Source of the DNA: Chalciporus piperatus
Taxonomy: Eukaryota; Basidiomycota; Agaricomycetes; Boletales; Boletaceae
DNA: 64,000 bases
Direction of reading: 5' to 3'
NCBI GenBank assembly: GCA_038093975.1
Contig: JBBPTG010000002.1
Coordinates: 434,001-498,000, forward strand
How positions within the stretch are numbered: the stretch's first letter is position 1; every line of letters starts with the position of its first letter. A program made the translations under genes and the position numbers. Below are positions 38,395 through 48,363 of this stretch, one piece after another. Under the pieces are notes generated by a model that was not told the origin of the DNA, ran no database searches, and saw only the letters and a list, made by a program, of their open reading frames with translations.

Positions 38395-38850
38395 GCGAAT
38401 CAAAATAACAGTTGAAGAGAGACATGCGGATGGGGGTTTATATCGATCCTCCCTGACAAAGTGTGGCAAGGGTGACCACGCGTGGAATGATTGATATGAT
38501 GCCGTGTATAAGTTGGACTGTCCACTACTAGATCAAGGGCGGAGAACAAAGGCTGGAAACCACTAGACCTCGGTACACAGGATGCGTTGTCCGATTGACT
38601 GGCACAGGAGATTGCTGTATAGAGTTTATAATCAAGGCCAGCCAGTGACATTTATTGTATACGTTCCTTGAAGTTGTGGAAGGCTGCCAGCCTGCCACCG
38701 ATGCGGCATGCCAAGTGGCTAAATTGCTGATGGGTGTACGCATGTTTATGTAATGCACTAATAGCCTGGTTGGGCCTTTTCTTTGCTTGACGGCGACGGT
38801 CGTGGACAGAGCAGCAGTTCAATCGCAGCATTCCGCTGGATGTCAACTTG
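38395..38850. other. Divergent promoter region
   Basis: This 456-bp gap separates the F-box gene (-) and the mS38 gene (+). No gene was seen. Confidence 0.4.
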
Positions 38851-39782
38851 ATGTCTTTGTTCTCCCGACTGGCTCGTCCTACTCATGCAGTAGGAAGAGC
38901 TTATTCCTCATTTTTCTCTTCCAAATCTGGAGGCGGAAGGTATTTAGTCTCTGCCAAACCATCTAAACCAGTCATACAACCAAGTCAAGGCAAACCGGTA
39001 GACAATACCACCTCCACCGTGCAATCTAATGCCACAACCCCACCTGTGAACACAAGCGGCAAGGTGAAAGCTGGGGGCACCGACGAAAACCCGTCCGCCC
39101 CCAGCAAGCCAGCCGAGCCACATCCACAGTCAACTACAGCTCCCCTCTCAGCAAGCACCTCTTTGCCATTCGTGTCGTCTTCGTCACTCAGCGACCGTGG
39201 ATACGTCCCAACCCATCCATCTATTTCTTCAAAGGAGTACAAGCTTCATCAATTCTTCTCTCTCCACCGCCCATTGCTTCTCCTTGACCAGCCAACATCC
39301 GCCATATTCGAATCCGCTGATCCTGCATCCCCCTTGGTTTCCCATTCTGGAGATCAACTGAACAAAGAGGCACAGTCTTCGTTCGCAGCCATTGATGACC
39401 CTCCAGAGTCTTCCCCGGAAGCTGATGCGGATGCTGCCCGTCAGCTGGCCTACACATTGGTCACGAATCGCGTGGGAGCTACGGTAACGTGGCAGCAAAG
39501 CTTATCTCGCCTCGGTTTCAATGGTCAAAGCTCAACACAAGATATGACTTTGGCCAAGGAAACTGCCCAGGAATGGGTTAACATCCATGCCGATAGTACG
39601 CGACGAAAGAAGCGCAAGAAGATGAAGAAGCACAAGTATGCACCTTTCCTCTCGACTAGCCTTCATTTCTGACTTGATTTTCCAGGCTGAAGAAGCGTCG
39701 CAGAGTAAGTTGCTGACTCACTTCCGTACCCCTGCACAATACTGATGCGAGGACCTAGCTCACTCGACGTCAGGACAAGTAA
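38851..39782 (+). CDS. COX24: Mitochondrial small-subunit protein mS38 / COX24-like
   Basis: The product has a mitochondrial presequence-like start (MSLFSRLARPTHAVGRAYSS), a long low-complexity middle rich in Ser, Thr and Pro, and the diagnostic highly basic C-terminus: STRRKKRKKMKKHK joined to LKKRRRLTRRQDK. That tail is the mS38 (AURKAIP1/COX24, DUF1713) signature, which inserts into the mitochondrial ribosome and is linked in yeast to COX1 mRNA processing and translation. Three exons: introns follow KKMKKHK (phase 2) and KKRRR. An upstream TTG is in frame, but the ATG at 38851 is the first proper start. Confidence 0.82.
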
Positions 39783-39938
39783 GGTCCGATGGGAAGGTGT
39801 CGTCAGGTTTGATAGCAGACCCCCAATAGATAGCAAGTGCATCGTACTTGAGCCATTGAGCTACCAATCCTATCATCTGGCGTGCAACGAACGCGATGTC
39901 CGACCTGCTACATAATGTTAATCGTAATAATCACGATG

Positions 39939-41920
39939 TTATTCGTATCCTCTATGTGCCCATACCCTCACCCCACCCTTTCTCTTCCCCTCTCCTTCCC
40001 ACTCCCATCCACCTTTCCATACCTCCATATACTCGTTGCGTTCAAACAAATACCGCATTGCGGGATCCCTTAGGAGTGCGCCGAAGCACACAATGTACCT
40101 TGGCCACTCGTGGCGCCAGCCGAGGTCCCATGAACCTGAGTGTAGTTCCACTGTTTTCAACGTCTCTACGAAGGTGGCGTTTGGCGTGGAATTTGGAAAT
40201 GGGGATGGAGGGAATGTGAAGTTGACACGGGGAGGAAAGTGCGTCTGCATATACGAGATTGGTGACTCGAAAAAGACGTCGGTCTGATCTCTGTATTTCG
40301 CATGGTCTCTGAGGCTAGATAAGAACATCAAAATCACCTTTGACACATCGTGGTGTCGCTACTTACCCCAGTGGTGGCTCACAGCCCAAAGCCCACATTC
40401 TTCCAGGATGGGCCAGGTCAGGGCGATGGAGATACGCTTGCCAAGGTGTAGAGTGGCAGGGCATCAGAAATCCAATTGACGTCGAGTTTTCAATGGGAAG
40501 TTCGCTCAAGAACGACATGACGTTTATCTGACCTACACAATGGAAGAACACGACGTAGACCGAAGCCGGGATTGAGAGAAACAAAAAGAGCGGGATGATG
40601 GTTCGGCTTCGAAGCAGCGACCAGCACGACTTCACCAGGGTAAGTGGGGTTCGAGGTGGAGGTTTTGCCTGTCTGCCGCTGAAGTCTTGAGGTATCAAGT
40701 GGACTATGGATTCGGCGGCTAATATATGCATCATGGGAAGCAGCGGGTGTAAAAACCGCCACTCCTTGTGCCCAACGAACGAATAGACAAACAACGTCCA
40801 GCCGATGCACCCTGCCATAATACGCAACTTGGATGCAGGTTGCGAGAATGCTAGCCAAAGCCCGTGGAGAACAAATGGGAGCGCTGTTGCACATAGGACG
40901 GGGAGACCCTGCGAGATATAATAGTGCCAGGGACTGGATCCGTAGAACGACGAGATCGGCGACGCATTTACTAGCAGGAAATTCAACAACGTCAGAGTTG
41001 GTCGGCCATAAAATGATGTGTCCAGTGCAAAAAGCGCTAGGACGACTGCCAAGCTGAAAAACGTATCAGAACATGCCTTGCACTGACGAATGCATGAACG
41101 AACCCAATATAAACGCAGTTACGCAGGATTGACAGTAGGAGCTTTGCATTTCCCCTGACGCGTCCTAACAAAAGGGCGAACATGTATATCCAAATTATAG
41201 CGTTGGTTGGTCGGATGGCACACGCCATCCCTGCAAAAATGATACTTCGTCTGAGCTTTTGCCTTGAAGGGTGTAAGATTGTATACCCAAAATACAGTTG
41301 AGGTAGAACGCACAAGTCAACCAAGGATGAAGATGCATCTATGATGTCCCACGGAAAGTAAGCGAGAGCTATGGTTGTCAGGGACACTTCCAGGGAATTG
41401 GACAATGATCTTGACAAGGATAACGAATGGAAAAATGAGGTTATGGAGAGAAGATACTGCGAACAGTCACGTTGGACATTATTGAGCGACGTAAGGCGTA
41501 GGGCTTACAGATAAGAATACTCGTTCTGTGTCTCCCTTGCTATTCTCACCTTCAAGGACGACGCCTGCGAGCTTCCACACCCAGATGTCAGTCAAAGCAG
41601 CGATCAAACCATGGACCACTCTCGGTCCGGCGACCTATCATCATCAGACGCGTCAATCAAGAAGCGGGAACAGAACTCACCACCAACGAAGGGTATCGGT
41701 CCAAACTCGATACTTTCAGGAGCCAATACACTGGAATATTGGTTGCGGGGTATAGTATGCTCCGCAACGGCTCAGGGCTGAGCCATTCCCAGGTAAGATG
41801 ACCATAGCCAAAGACGAATTTGTGGGCAGGTTCTAAAGCTTGATAATATTCGTCAGGTTGGAAGTAGCTCTGGGTGAATATGGCGACGAAAACGCGGAAA
41901 AGGATACTGAAGAGGATCAT
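39939..41920 (-). CDS. GPI10: GPI mannosyltransferase 3 (GPI10/PIGB type)
   Basis: This multi-pass ER membrane enzyme of glycosyltransferase family 22 adds the third mannose to GPI precursors. The luminal catalytic motif is in SYFQPDEYYQALEPAHKFVF, followed by GYGHLTWEWLSPEPLRSILY. Later hydrophobic segments include LALFALDTSFYGRPTLTLLN, SPISSFYGSSPWHYYISQGL, GCIGWTLFVYSFVGHKEWRF and IIPLFLFLSIPASVYVVFF. The C-terminal part has HEWPRYIVCFGALLRDP and ends VRVWAHRGYE. The start MILFSILFRVFVAIF is the first ATG and opens the first hydrophobic helix. Introns are short and numerous; I did not place all of them. Confidence 0.88.
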
Positions 41921-42006
41921 CGCATGGGGCGTTAGACACTTTGGATCGTCACTGACATTCCGGGAGAGTGTGTGAGTTGATTACTAGATACGATCAAATC
42001 TCCGTC

Positions 42007-42097
42007 GGGCATATGGTGTAGCTGGTTATCACATCCGCTTAGCACTAGTGATTAAGTAGCTTGCGGGGGGTCTCCGGTTCGAGTCCGGATCTGTCCA
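42007..42097 (+). tRNA. tRNA-Ala (anticodon AGC) with a 17-nt intron
   Basis: The cloverleaf can be drawn: acceptor GGGCATA with TCTGTCC (one T/C mismatch at pair 6-67 and one G-T pair), a D arm, anticodon stem TCCGC with GCGGG, a five-base variable loop, and T arm TCCGG-TTCGAGT-CCGGA. The loop reads TTAGCA then T, with AGC at 42041-42043. The intron at 42045-42061 sits right after position 37, the canonical site. The discriminator is A at 42097. A run of five T at 42099-42103 is a fitting RNA polymerase III terminator. Confidence 0.9.
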
Positions 42098-42098
42098 C

Positions 42099-42103
42099 TT
42101 TTT
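42099..42103 (+). terminator. RNA polymerase III terminator
   Basis: Five consecutive T residues lie one base past the tRNA discriminator, the usual termination signal for tRNA genes. Confidence 0.7.
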
Positions 42104-42181
42104 CCCCCATTGAACGGGGATATCTTTTGCGACTGTACACTATCCTTTTAGCTACGTTTCAACGGTATAGGCCAAGAGTCC

Positions 42182-44304
42182 TCATCGTCTTTCCTTCATG
42201 AATTTTGACACGGATCTTCCGGGCTTTGCGACAGATGGCGCTCCTTGCGACGCTCGAGACCCGTCATTCGTCGGGGATGTCATAACCGATGGAGGTTTTT
42301 GCGGCCGACCTTCCAATCCTACTACGTCAGATTGCTTCTGAGGGAATGATGGAGACTCGATGTTGGAGAGAGCGGGAAACGATGGGGAAACAACCACATT
42401 TGATGCAGGGGGCGCACCAGTTGGGATAGGAAATGAAGGTGAGTCGACAACCATGGAAAATGTTGGCTCGGGTGCTTTCGTTGGCGGTCGCCGCGCAGAG
42501 GGGTTCAGAGGGAAATGTTGACTGGGTAGTGATCTTGGGGCCTTCCTCTCGATGACGCCCGACACAGCTGGCTTCGACTGTGTCCTATCCTCATCGTCCA
42601 CATTCTGGTGATTCTGGATCCCTGCTGACCCTCCTCTCCGCGACAATTTGAATGCCGATGGCTTCGGATTTTGGGATGGAGTGGACGACTCGACCAGTGC
42701 TGATTCTGCCACATCCGTGCTCGGGGGAGGAGCCCTGGCAAGCGAGGATGGATCGAAATCAGGACCGGCGTTCTGAATGCCCCCCGTTCTCAACATTTGA
42801 ACTACTTCTCTAACAGTCTCGTCCTCACTCCCGCTTTCTCCGGATTCTCCTCCGACAAGTTGACCACTTTCCAACTTGCCTAGCCTTACGGAGTTTCGAA
42901 GAGACTTTTGGCGGGAAGCTGGGATGACGGATGGACCTATTGATGTAGAAGCGGGACTGTGAGACATGTCATAGGCTGCTGCCATGCGATCAGCTCGGAA
43001 ACGCGACAACGGCAACTGTCCGTTAGGTTGGACCTATAAGCCTGGTGAGAACAAGGTGACCGTGGAAGGTTGAACAACTCACGTTCTCGTCAGGTTCATA
43101 ATCATCAAGAGCATGAGTAGCCATCGCTTTCGCCGTCTCAGCACCAATTGCGTGTCTCTTCTTGTAGTATTCCAAAGCGATTTCTCGGTGATGTTGTGCC
43201 GAGTCGTAGTCAAATTCCTCCTCAAATGGCTCCTGATCTGAAGAATCCGCATCGCTTGACGAGGACCTGTTGTCCTCGTCTGAAGTATCATTTGTTATTT
43301 GCGGGGAACGACGTCCGGACGAGGCGGACTCGTCGTCTGAGTCTGCACCACTGAGAGAGATAGGAGTAGGAGTCGCCAAAGGAAGGCGCTCCACTACATG
43401 CATCTTCATGGGATATTTCTCTGCCTCGGCCGTACTCACCAGAGGTACACGGCTCGAAGCGCGTAGTCTGCCAGCAGCAACGTCACCCCAGTCCATCTGA
43501 CGATTTGAGGTCTGCTTTTCTTTCTCCTCGACTTCTGGGGCGTCTGCGAAAGATACCGTTTTCCGCGTTGTCTGAGATGGGGGCTGAGATTTTGGAGTGG
43601 AATTTTCTTTTGGCGTATTCGCCTCCGCAAGTTGCCCTCCGCGACTATCCAGAAGGAGTGCTTTCCCCATCTTCTTGTGCATTTCTTTAACTGCTTTGAG
43701 CTGTTCAAGTTCAGCCTTCGCAGACTCCTTGCGTTTTCGAATCGCTTCTTTCCTCTCTTCCTCCGCGTCCCGTGCTTCTTGTAGCTGTTGCAAGCGTTCC
43801 TCCTCCTCCAGCAGGTCGAGAATACGGTCACGCTCGCGGCGTCGTCGCTCCCTTTTATCAGCTGGCAGAAGAGACACAGGGACCAAGTCGACTTCTGAAG
43901 CAGTAGCGGGAATAGCGTCCGTGTACGAATCCTGAGAAACTGGTTCTGTGATGTCGACGATTGGGAGGCCTTCCTCGTTCAGGAGCTGTATCTGAAAGTC
44001 AGCCAGGGTACGAGTTAGAGCTCTAGGACTGAAGCACCTGACCAGGCTCGGGAACTTGTGCGACACCGTGATCTCCATCATTCCCCAAGATCTCATCGAA
44101 TTTTTCTGACAACCTCCCAAGCTGCTCTGGAGCTAATTTCGCGTCTGGAGACGATGAATCACCATTTGTGTACCCTAGTGAAGTGAGCAAGCCCTGCAAA
44201 GCTGAAAGAGAGGTTCATCTGAGTGTCAGTTTTAATACGCTTTTGATAGAGCTACCCTCTGCTCGGCTTGAATCGAGATTCTTGGCGCGTCCGTTGTGAG
44301 CCAT
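42182..44304 (-). CDS. DUF3835-domain protein, URI/Bud27-like
   Basis: From the ATG at 44304 the spliced protein reads MAHNGRAKNLDSSRAEALQG, LLTSLGYTNGDSSSPDAKLA and PEQLGRLSEKFDEILG. A coiled coil follows: RERRRRERDRILDLLEEEER through KAELEQLKAVKEMHKKMGK. A middle motif MHVVERLPLATP and an acidic serine-rich stretch (SSDADSSDQEPFEEEFDYDS) come next, then a low-complexity tail ending KPGRSVSKFMKERR. The VVER and final SKFMKERR elements match the DUF3835 region of URI/Bud27 proteins, which bind the RPB5 subunit of RNA polymerases. A clear N-terminal prefoldin domain was not recognized, so the assignment is partial. The frame stays open to an ATG at 44424; see findings. Confidence 0.6.
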
Positions 44305-44422
44305 TGCAAGAGCTGATGTATTGGATCGGGACAAGATTAATAAGGCTGACCGGCAAGATCTACTTACCAGCTTTGGATGCTCGAATATTACGTGAGCCTC
44401 GTCGAGTACATCACCTACCATC

Positions 44423-45458
44423 ATGGTCGTCACTCATGTCACCCCTGCTGCTGGGTCTAGTACCCAAAAAAAAACTCGGAGAGGTCTTGGGAAAAAGAAA
44501 TCTGGTTCACAGCTAGAGCAAATAAAACAAAACCATGTCGACGAAGACAAAGATATGGAACTGGAACCCATCGCAGACACACTCCCAGCGTCAAATACAG
44601 ATGCGAACGAAGACGATGGGATCATGATTGATATCGACCCCGAATCTGCCCCACAACCAACCTCAGCACCATTATTTCCCGCTCTCCCTGCTTCTGCTGT
44701 TCAATCGACGCTCAAGTCCGAGACTAGACGAATCCCTATACCACCACACAGAATGACACCGATCAAAAAGGACTGGATCAACATATTCTCGCCTCTCACA
44801 GAAATCCTTGGGCTACAAGTTCGAATGAACGTGCAACGAAGAGGCGTAGAGATTCGGGTACATACATTGGTTGTTCGTGTGCTCGCAGGGCCTGACCCTT
44901 TCCCTAGACATCAAAACACACAAAAGACGTCGGATCTATTCAAAAAGGAGCGGATTTCGTCAAGGCCTATGCACTGGGTTTTGATGTGAATGTGAGCAAC
45001 GCGGAAGATCTCCTACGAGTATTTATTGAATTCATGGAAGGATGCCATTGCACTTCTTCGTCTGGATGACCTCTATCTTGATTCGTTTGAGATCAAGGAC
45101 GTGAAAACGCTACACGGCGATCACTTGTCCCGCGCCATCGGTAAGCACTTATCCACGTCGTTAGTGTTTACTCACCTGCTCTCTAGGTCGGATCGCAGGC
45201 CAAGATGGAAAAACAAAATTCACCATCGAAAATTCCAGTCGCACGCGAATTGTTCTGGCTGACACGTTCGTAACGTACGCAACATATCCCCCTTGCATGA
45301 TCTAACCCTTGAGTAGAAAAATCCACATCATGGGTTCTTTCCAAAACATCAAAATCGCGCGAGATGCAATCGTCTCTCTTATTCTTGGTTCACCACCAGG
45401 AAAGGTTTATGCAGGGTTGAGGACCGTTAGCAGCCGGATGAAACATCGGGCCCTATGA
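44423..45458 (+). CDS. PNO1: PNO1/DIM2, KH-domain pre-rRNA processing factor
   Basis: After a variable acidic N-terminus the protein follows the PNO1 pattern: [115 protein letters not shown] and [20 protein letters not shown]. It contains two KH folds and acts in maturation of the small ribosomal subunit in nucleolus and cytoplasm. Introns: after EIR, after FDVN, inside AIG/RIAG, and between ADT and KIHI. The ATG at 44423 is the first in frame. It is convergent with the copper radical oxidase gene, 152 bp between stops. Confidence 0.93.
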
Positions 45459-45610
45459 TGTAGACGCTGTATTCCCACACACATTCATATATCATCGGCG
45501 ATTTGACCCAGAGAAACAAAACAACAAATACATGCGACGCTACGGTCAATGCTGAACAGCGGATACACAACAAGAGAGTACAATATTGATTGTTCAGTGA
45601 TATACAAGTA

Positions 45611-48007
45611 TCACTTGGACTCGGCCGTCTTGTGAGCCTTCTTCTTAGATGCTTCGTACTGGTCGACGATACTCTCCCTGAGCATACTGCACAAACTATT
45701 AATCGTGTTACGCGTCAGCGGACATGCACTCACTTCTCCCAGGCGTCGTTATCCACTGGAGGGTCTCGACCATCGCCAATCATCACCATCCTCCCACGAC
45801 TTGGAACTCCATCAACGACCAGGAAGATCCATCCTGGACCTGGTGGGTAAATATTACTATTGGGGGGACCATCGACTGTTATGGTCTCCTCATGGAACGA
45901 AGAGATTGTGAGATAGATTAGTCGAGAGTTGGCGTGTACGGTGTGCGTAACAAAGCCCAGATCCATCAGTGCAACTTCATGGACCAGTCAGACACCAGGA
46001 ATGCAGACATGCAAGTAAACACCCACTTTGAATTCTTTGATTCATGGTGCGGGTACCGGAGGGTATTTCGATGTCCATTATGAACGGCCGTGAATAGTGG
46101 ATGTTGTCGGGGAGGTGCTTCATGACCGGGCGCTCCGCTTTCATGTAAGGCGGCTGGAATCGCTCCACTCTATACTCCGTCCCAAACATCTCCTCGCTCC
46201 TGTCCAGGTTGGGATTGCTCCCCGCAACCAAGATATCGCCAGCGGGTGTCAAGGTCGCCACTGAGTGGTACACACGAGGAATCGAGCTTGATTTCATACC
46301 CACTGTCGAGAATCTCTGACCAGGAGGTGCGTCGGGTGTGTATAAAACCGGTGTAAGCGTCGGGTTATCCGCGTTCGAATCTCCCACCTGGCCCTTGACA
46401 TTCCCGTATCCTGAGATCCCTGTCCTGGCGCCGTTGACAATGAAAACTTGCCCAGTCGGGAGCAGGACCGCGTCAGGCATGTGCCTGGGTTCGGGAAGGT
46501 TCTCTACTTCCCACCCGGCAGCGATTCCGGCTTTAGTAAGCACCATCCTAGAACATTGGGTGGACGCGGGATCTTGAGAGGATATTTCGTATCCGGGAGT
46601 TGTGTCGTCGATGGTGGACCCGCCACATATCAGGACCTCAGGCGCGTAATCGTTGGGGGAGAGTGGGAGGAGAAGTCCGACGCCTGCCATTGGATACGTG
46701 ACACGAACTCCGTTGGGTATTTGAGGAAGCCTCCGCTCCGTGTTTGCTTCCCAATCGTAGATCATGGCATCCTGATTAGCAGCGATGAATACTTTACCAT
46801 CCGGTAGGGCAAAGGCGATCGGAAATAGGTTCGCGTTGAGTGTATCGACGAGGAATGGCAAGTGGATGGGCAATCCCTTGGAGCCGTGGATGGACTTCGG
46901 AGGCCAGTACTCCAAAGTCGGGTTATTGACTGTCGCATTGTTGATCCAGCCACCTTTCTTGGACCCTCCGATTATCATCGCACTGCCATCAGATAGCCTG
47001 AGGACGGTGTTGTACCACCTGGGACTTGCCATGCGAATGCGAGCGTGGTCCTCGTGCATCCGGCACCGGGAGACATCCGAGGAAAAACAAGGATGGAAGA
47101 GGCGAACGGCTTGCAGCCCATCCAGATGGCCAAAGTCGGCGGGCGAGGTGAAACTATCGATGACAGGGTTTCCTCCGACGTTTATGAGGGTTCCGTTGCT
47201 CAAGAATGTTCCGCCTGCACAGAAAGAGTTTGACTGTATCTCCAATGGCATTACAGCGCCTGTATCGAGGTTATATAGCGCCCCCCACGCTGGATGGCCA
47301 TCGATAGACAAGGGATTATGTTCGACTTTGTCGATTACGAGAGCATGAGTCGGGGATATGATCGCTAACTGCATAGCAGCAACTCCGGTGGATCCGTGCT
47401 GTACCAAAGACCATTGATTTCCCGGGGATCCATCTTCCTGCGCATAATCGTTTTCGCTCGTTGACGGTGAGATCGGAAGAGCGTAATCTCGACCTTTCGT
47501 TACGATCATGGCGTCGAGATCTGTGATGGGACCGGATGCGCTCTCTCCTCCCATTCCGGTGTGTTCGATTTCCACGACGTGTCTCCCGTACAGAAGGTCG
47601 TACTTCCAGAATATTCGTTGCTGATGTCGGGGAAAGAAACTCCAAGCATCGATGTCATCCACCTTCTGGCCGTCAATGGAAACTGTCGCGACGCCGTGAT
47701 TCTTGTCTTGGGATCCAAACCATTCGATCCCAGTTCCTACGAAAGAAAAAGATACTCGAGCGCCAGGTTGGTCGGTCCATCGAGACGTTCCTCCGACGTA
47801 CAGGCCAGAGAAAGACTGTCTCCATTGACCCCGATAGTGAATCAGTGGCGAGGAAGAATCGTAGCTTTTCGCGCCTGGCGGGACGTAGAACGGTAAGAAA
47901 GAGGGAGGTTTGTCGGACCCAGGAGGGGTCTTTCCATTCCAAGCGGACTCGCGAGGTAGGGCCCGTTGCAAGAACGCCAACAGGACCAAGATCGACGGAG
48001 CCCTCAT
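45611..48007 (-). CDS. Copper radical oxidase (glyoxal oxidase/galactose oxidase family)
   Basis: The protein starts with a signal peptide (MRAPSILVLLAFLQ). A beta-rich N-terminal module (GLYVGGTSRWTDQPGA, FVGTGIEWFGSQDKNHGVAT) is followed by the glyoxal-oxidase domain. The cross-link cysteine lies in NSFCAGGTFLSNGTL and its partner tyrosine in SPRWYNTVLRLSDG. The axial Tyr-His pair is in PRVYHSVATL and the second histidine in FVTHTVHANSR, so all copper ligands are present. The C-terminal galactose-oxidase-like domain includes PPGPGWIFLVVDGVPSRG. Such enzymes oxidize small aldehydes or alcohols and release H2O2 outside the cell. Introns lie near 45968-46030 and before the last exon, which ends KKKAHKTAESK, a lysine-rich tail. 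Confidence 0.88.
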
Positions 48008-48363
48008 ATTGTGTTGGCTTATGGCTGGGAATATGCAGGGGCGTGGAACAACGAACGCGTCTGGATCACGTGTCGTTGATTTTCCCTTGGACGCAAGCTC
48101 CGTTGAAGCTTTTAGAGATATCCAAGAGATTGTTAGAACGATGCCTTTCATTGGAATATCTTACGCTGTTATTGGAAATGCTACTATAACAATCTATACG
48201 ATACGTAACATGTCATGACATTGGTTGATTTGGAGGAAAGATCACGAACGAAATGTTCGACCAATATATGTACCAGAGAGGGAAAGCAAGACAGATTGAA
48301 GGTTGCCCATGCTAATTATCCATGCAAATGAAGAATGGTCAAGATGAACCACTCCGTACGATC
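48008..48363. other. Intergenic between oxidase promoter and WDR26 gene end
   Basis: This 356-bp region is upstream of the oxidase start and downstream of the next gene's stop. An in-frame ATG at 48151 would extend the oxidase N-terminus but would bury the signal peptide, so it was not used. Confidence 0.45.

Noticed and set aside
47536..48218. Plus-strand frames over the copper radical oxidase
   Set aside because: They are shadows of the long minus-strand oxidase exon, which carries all catalytic motifs.
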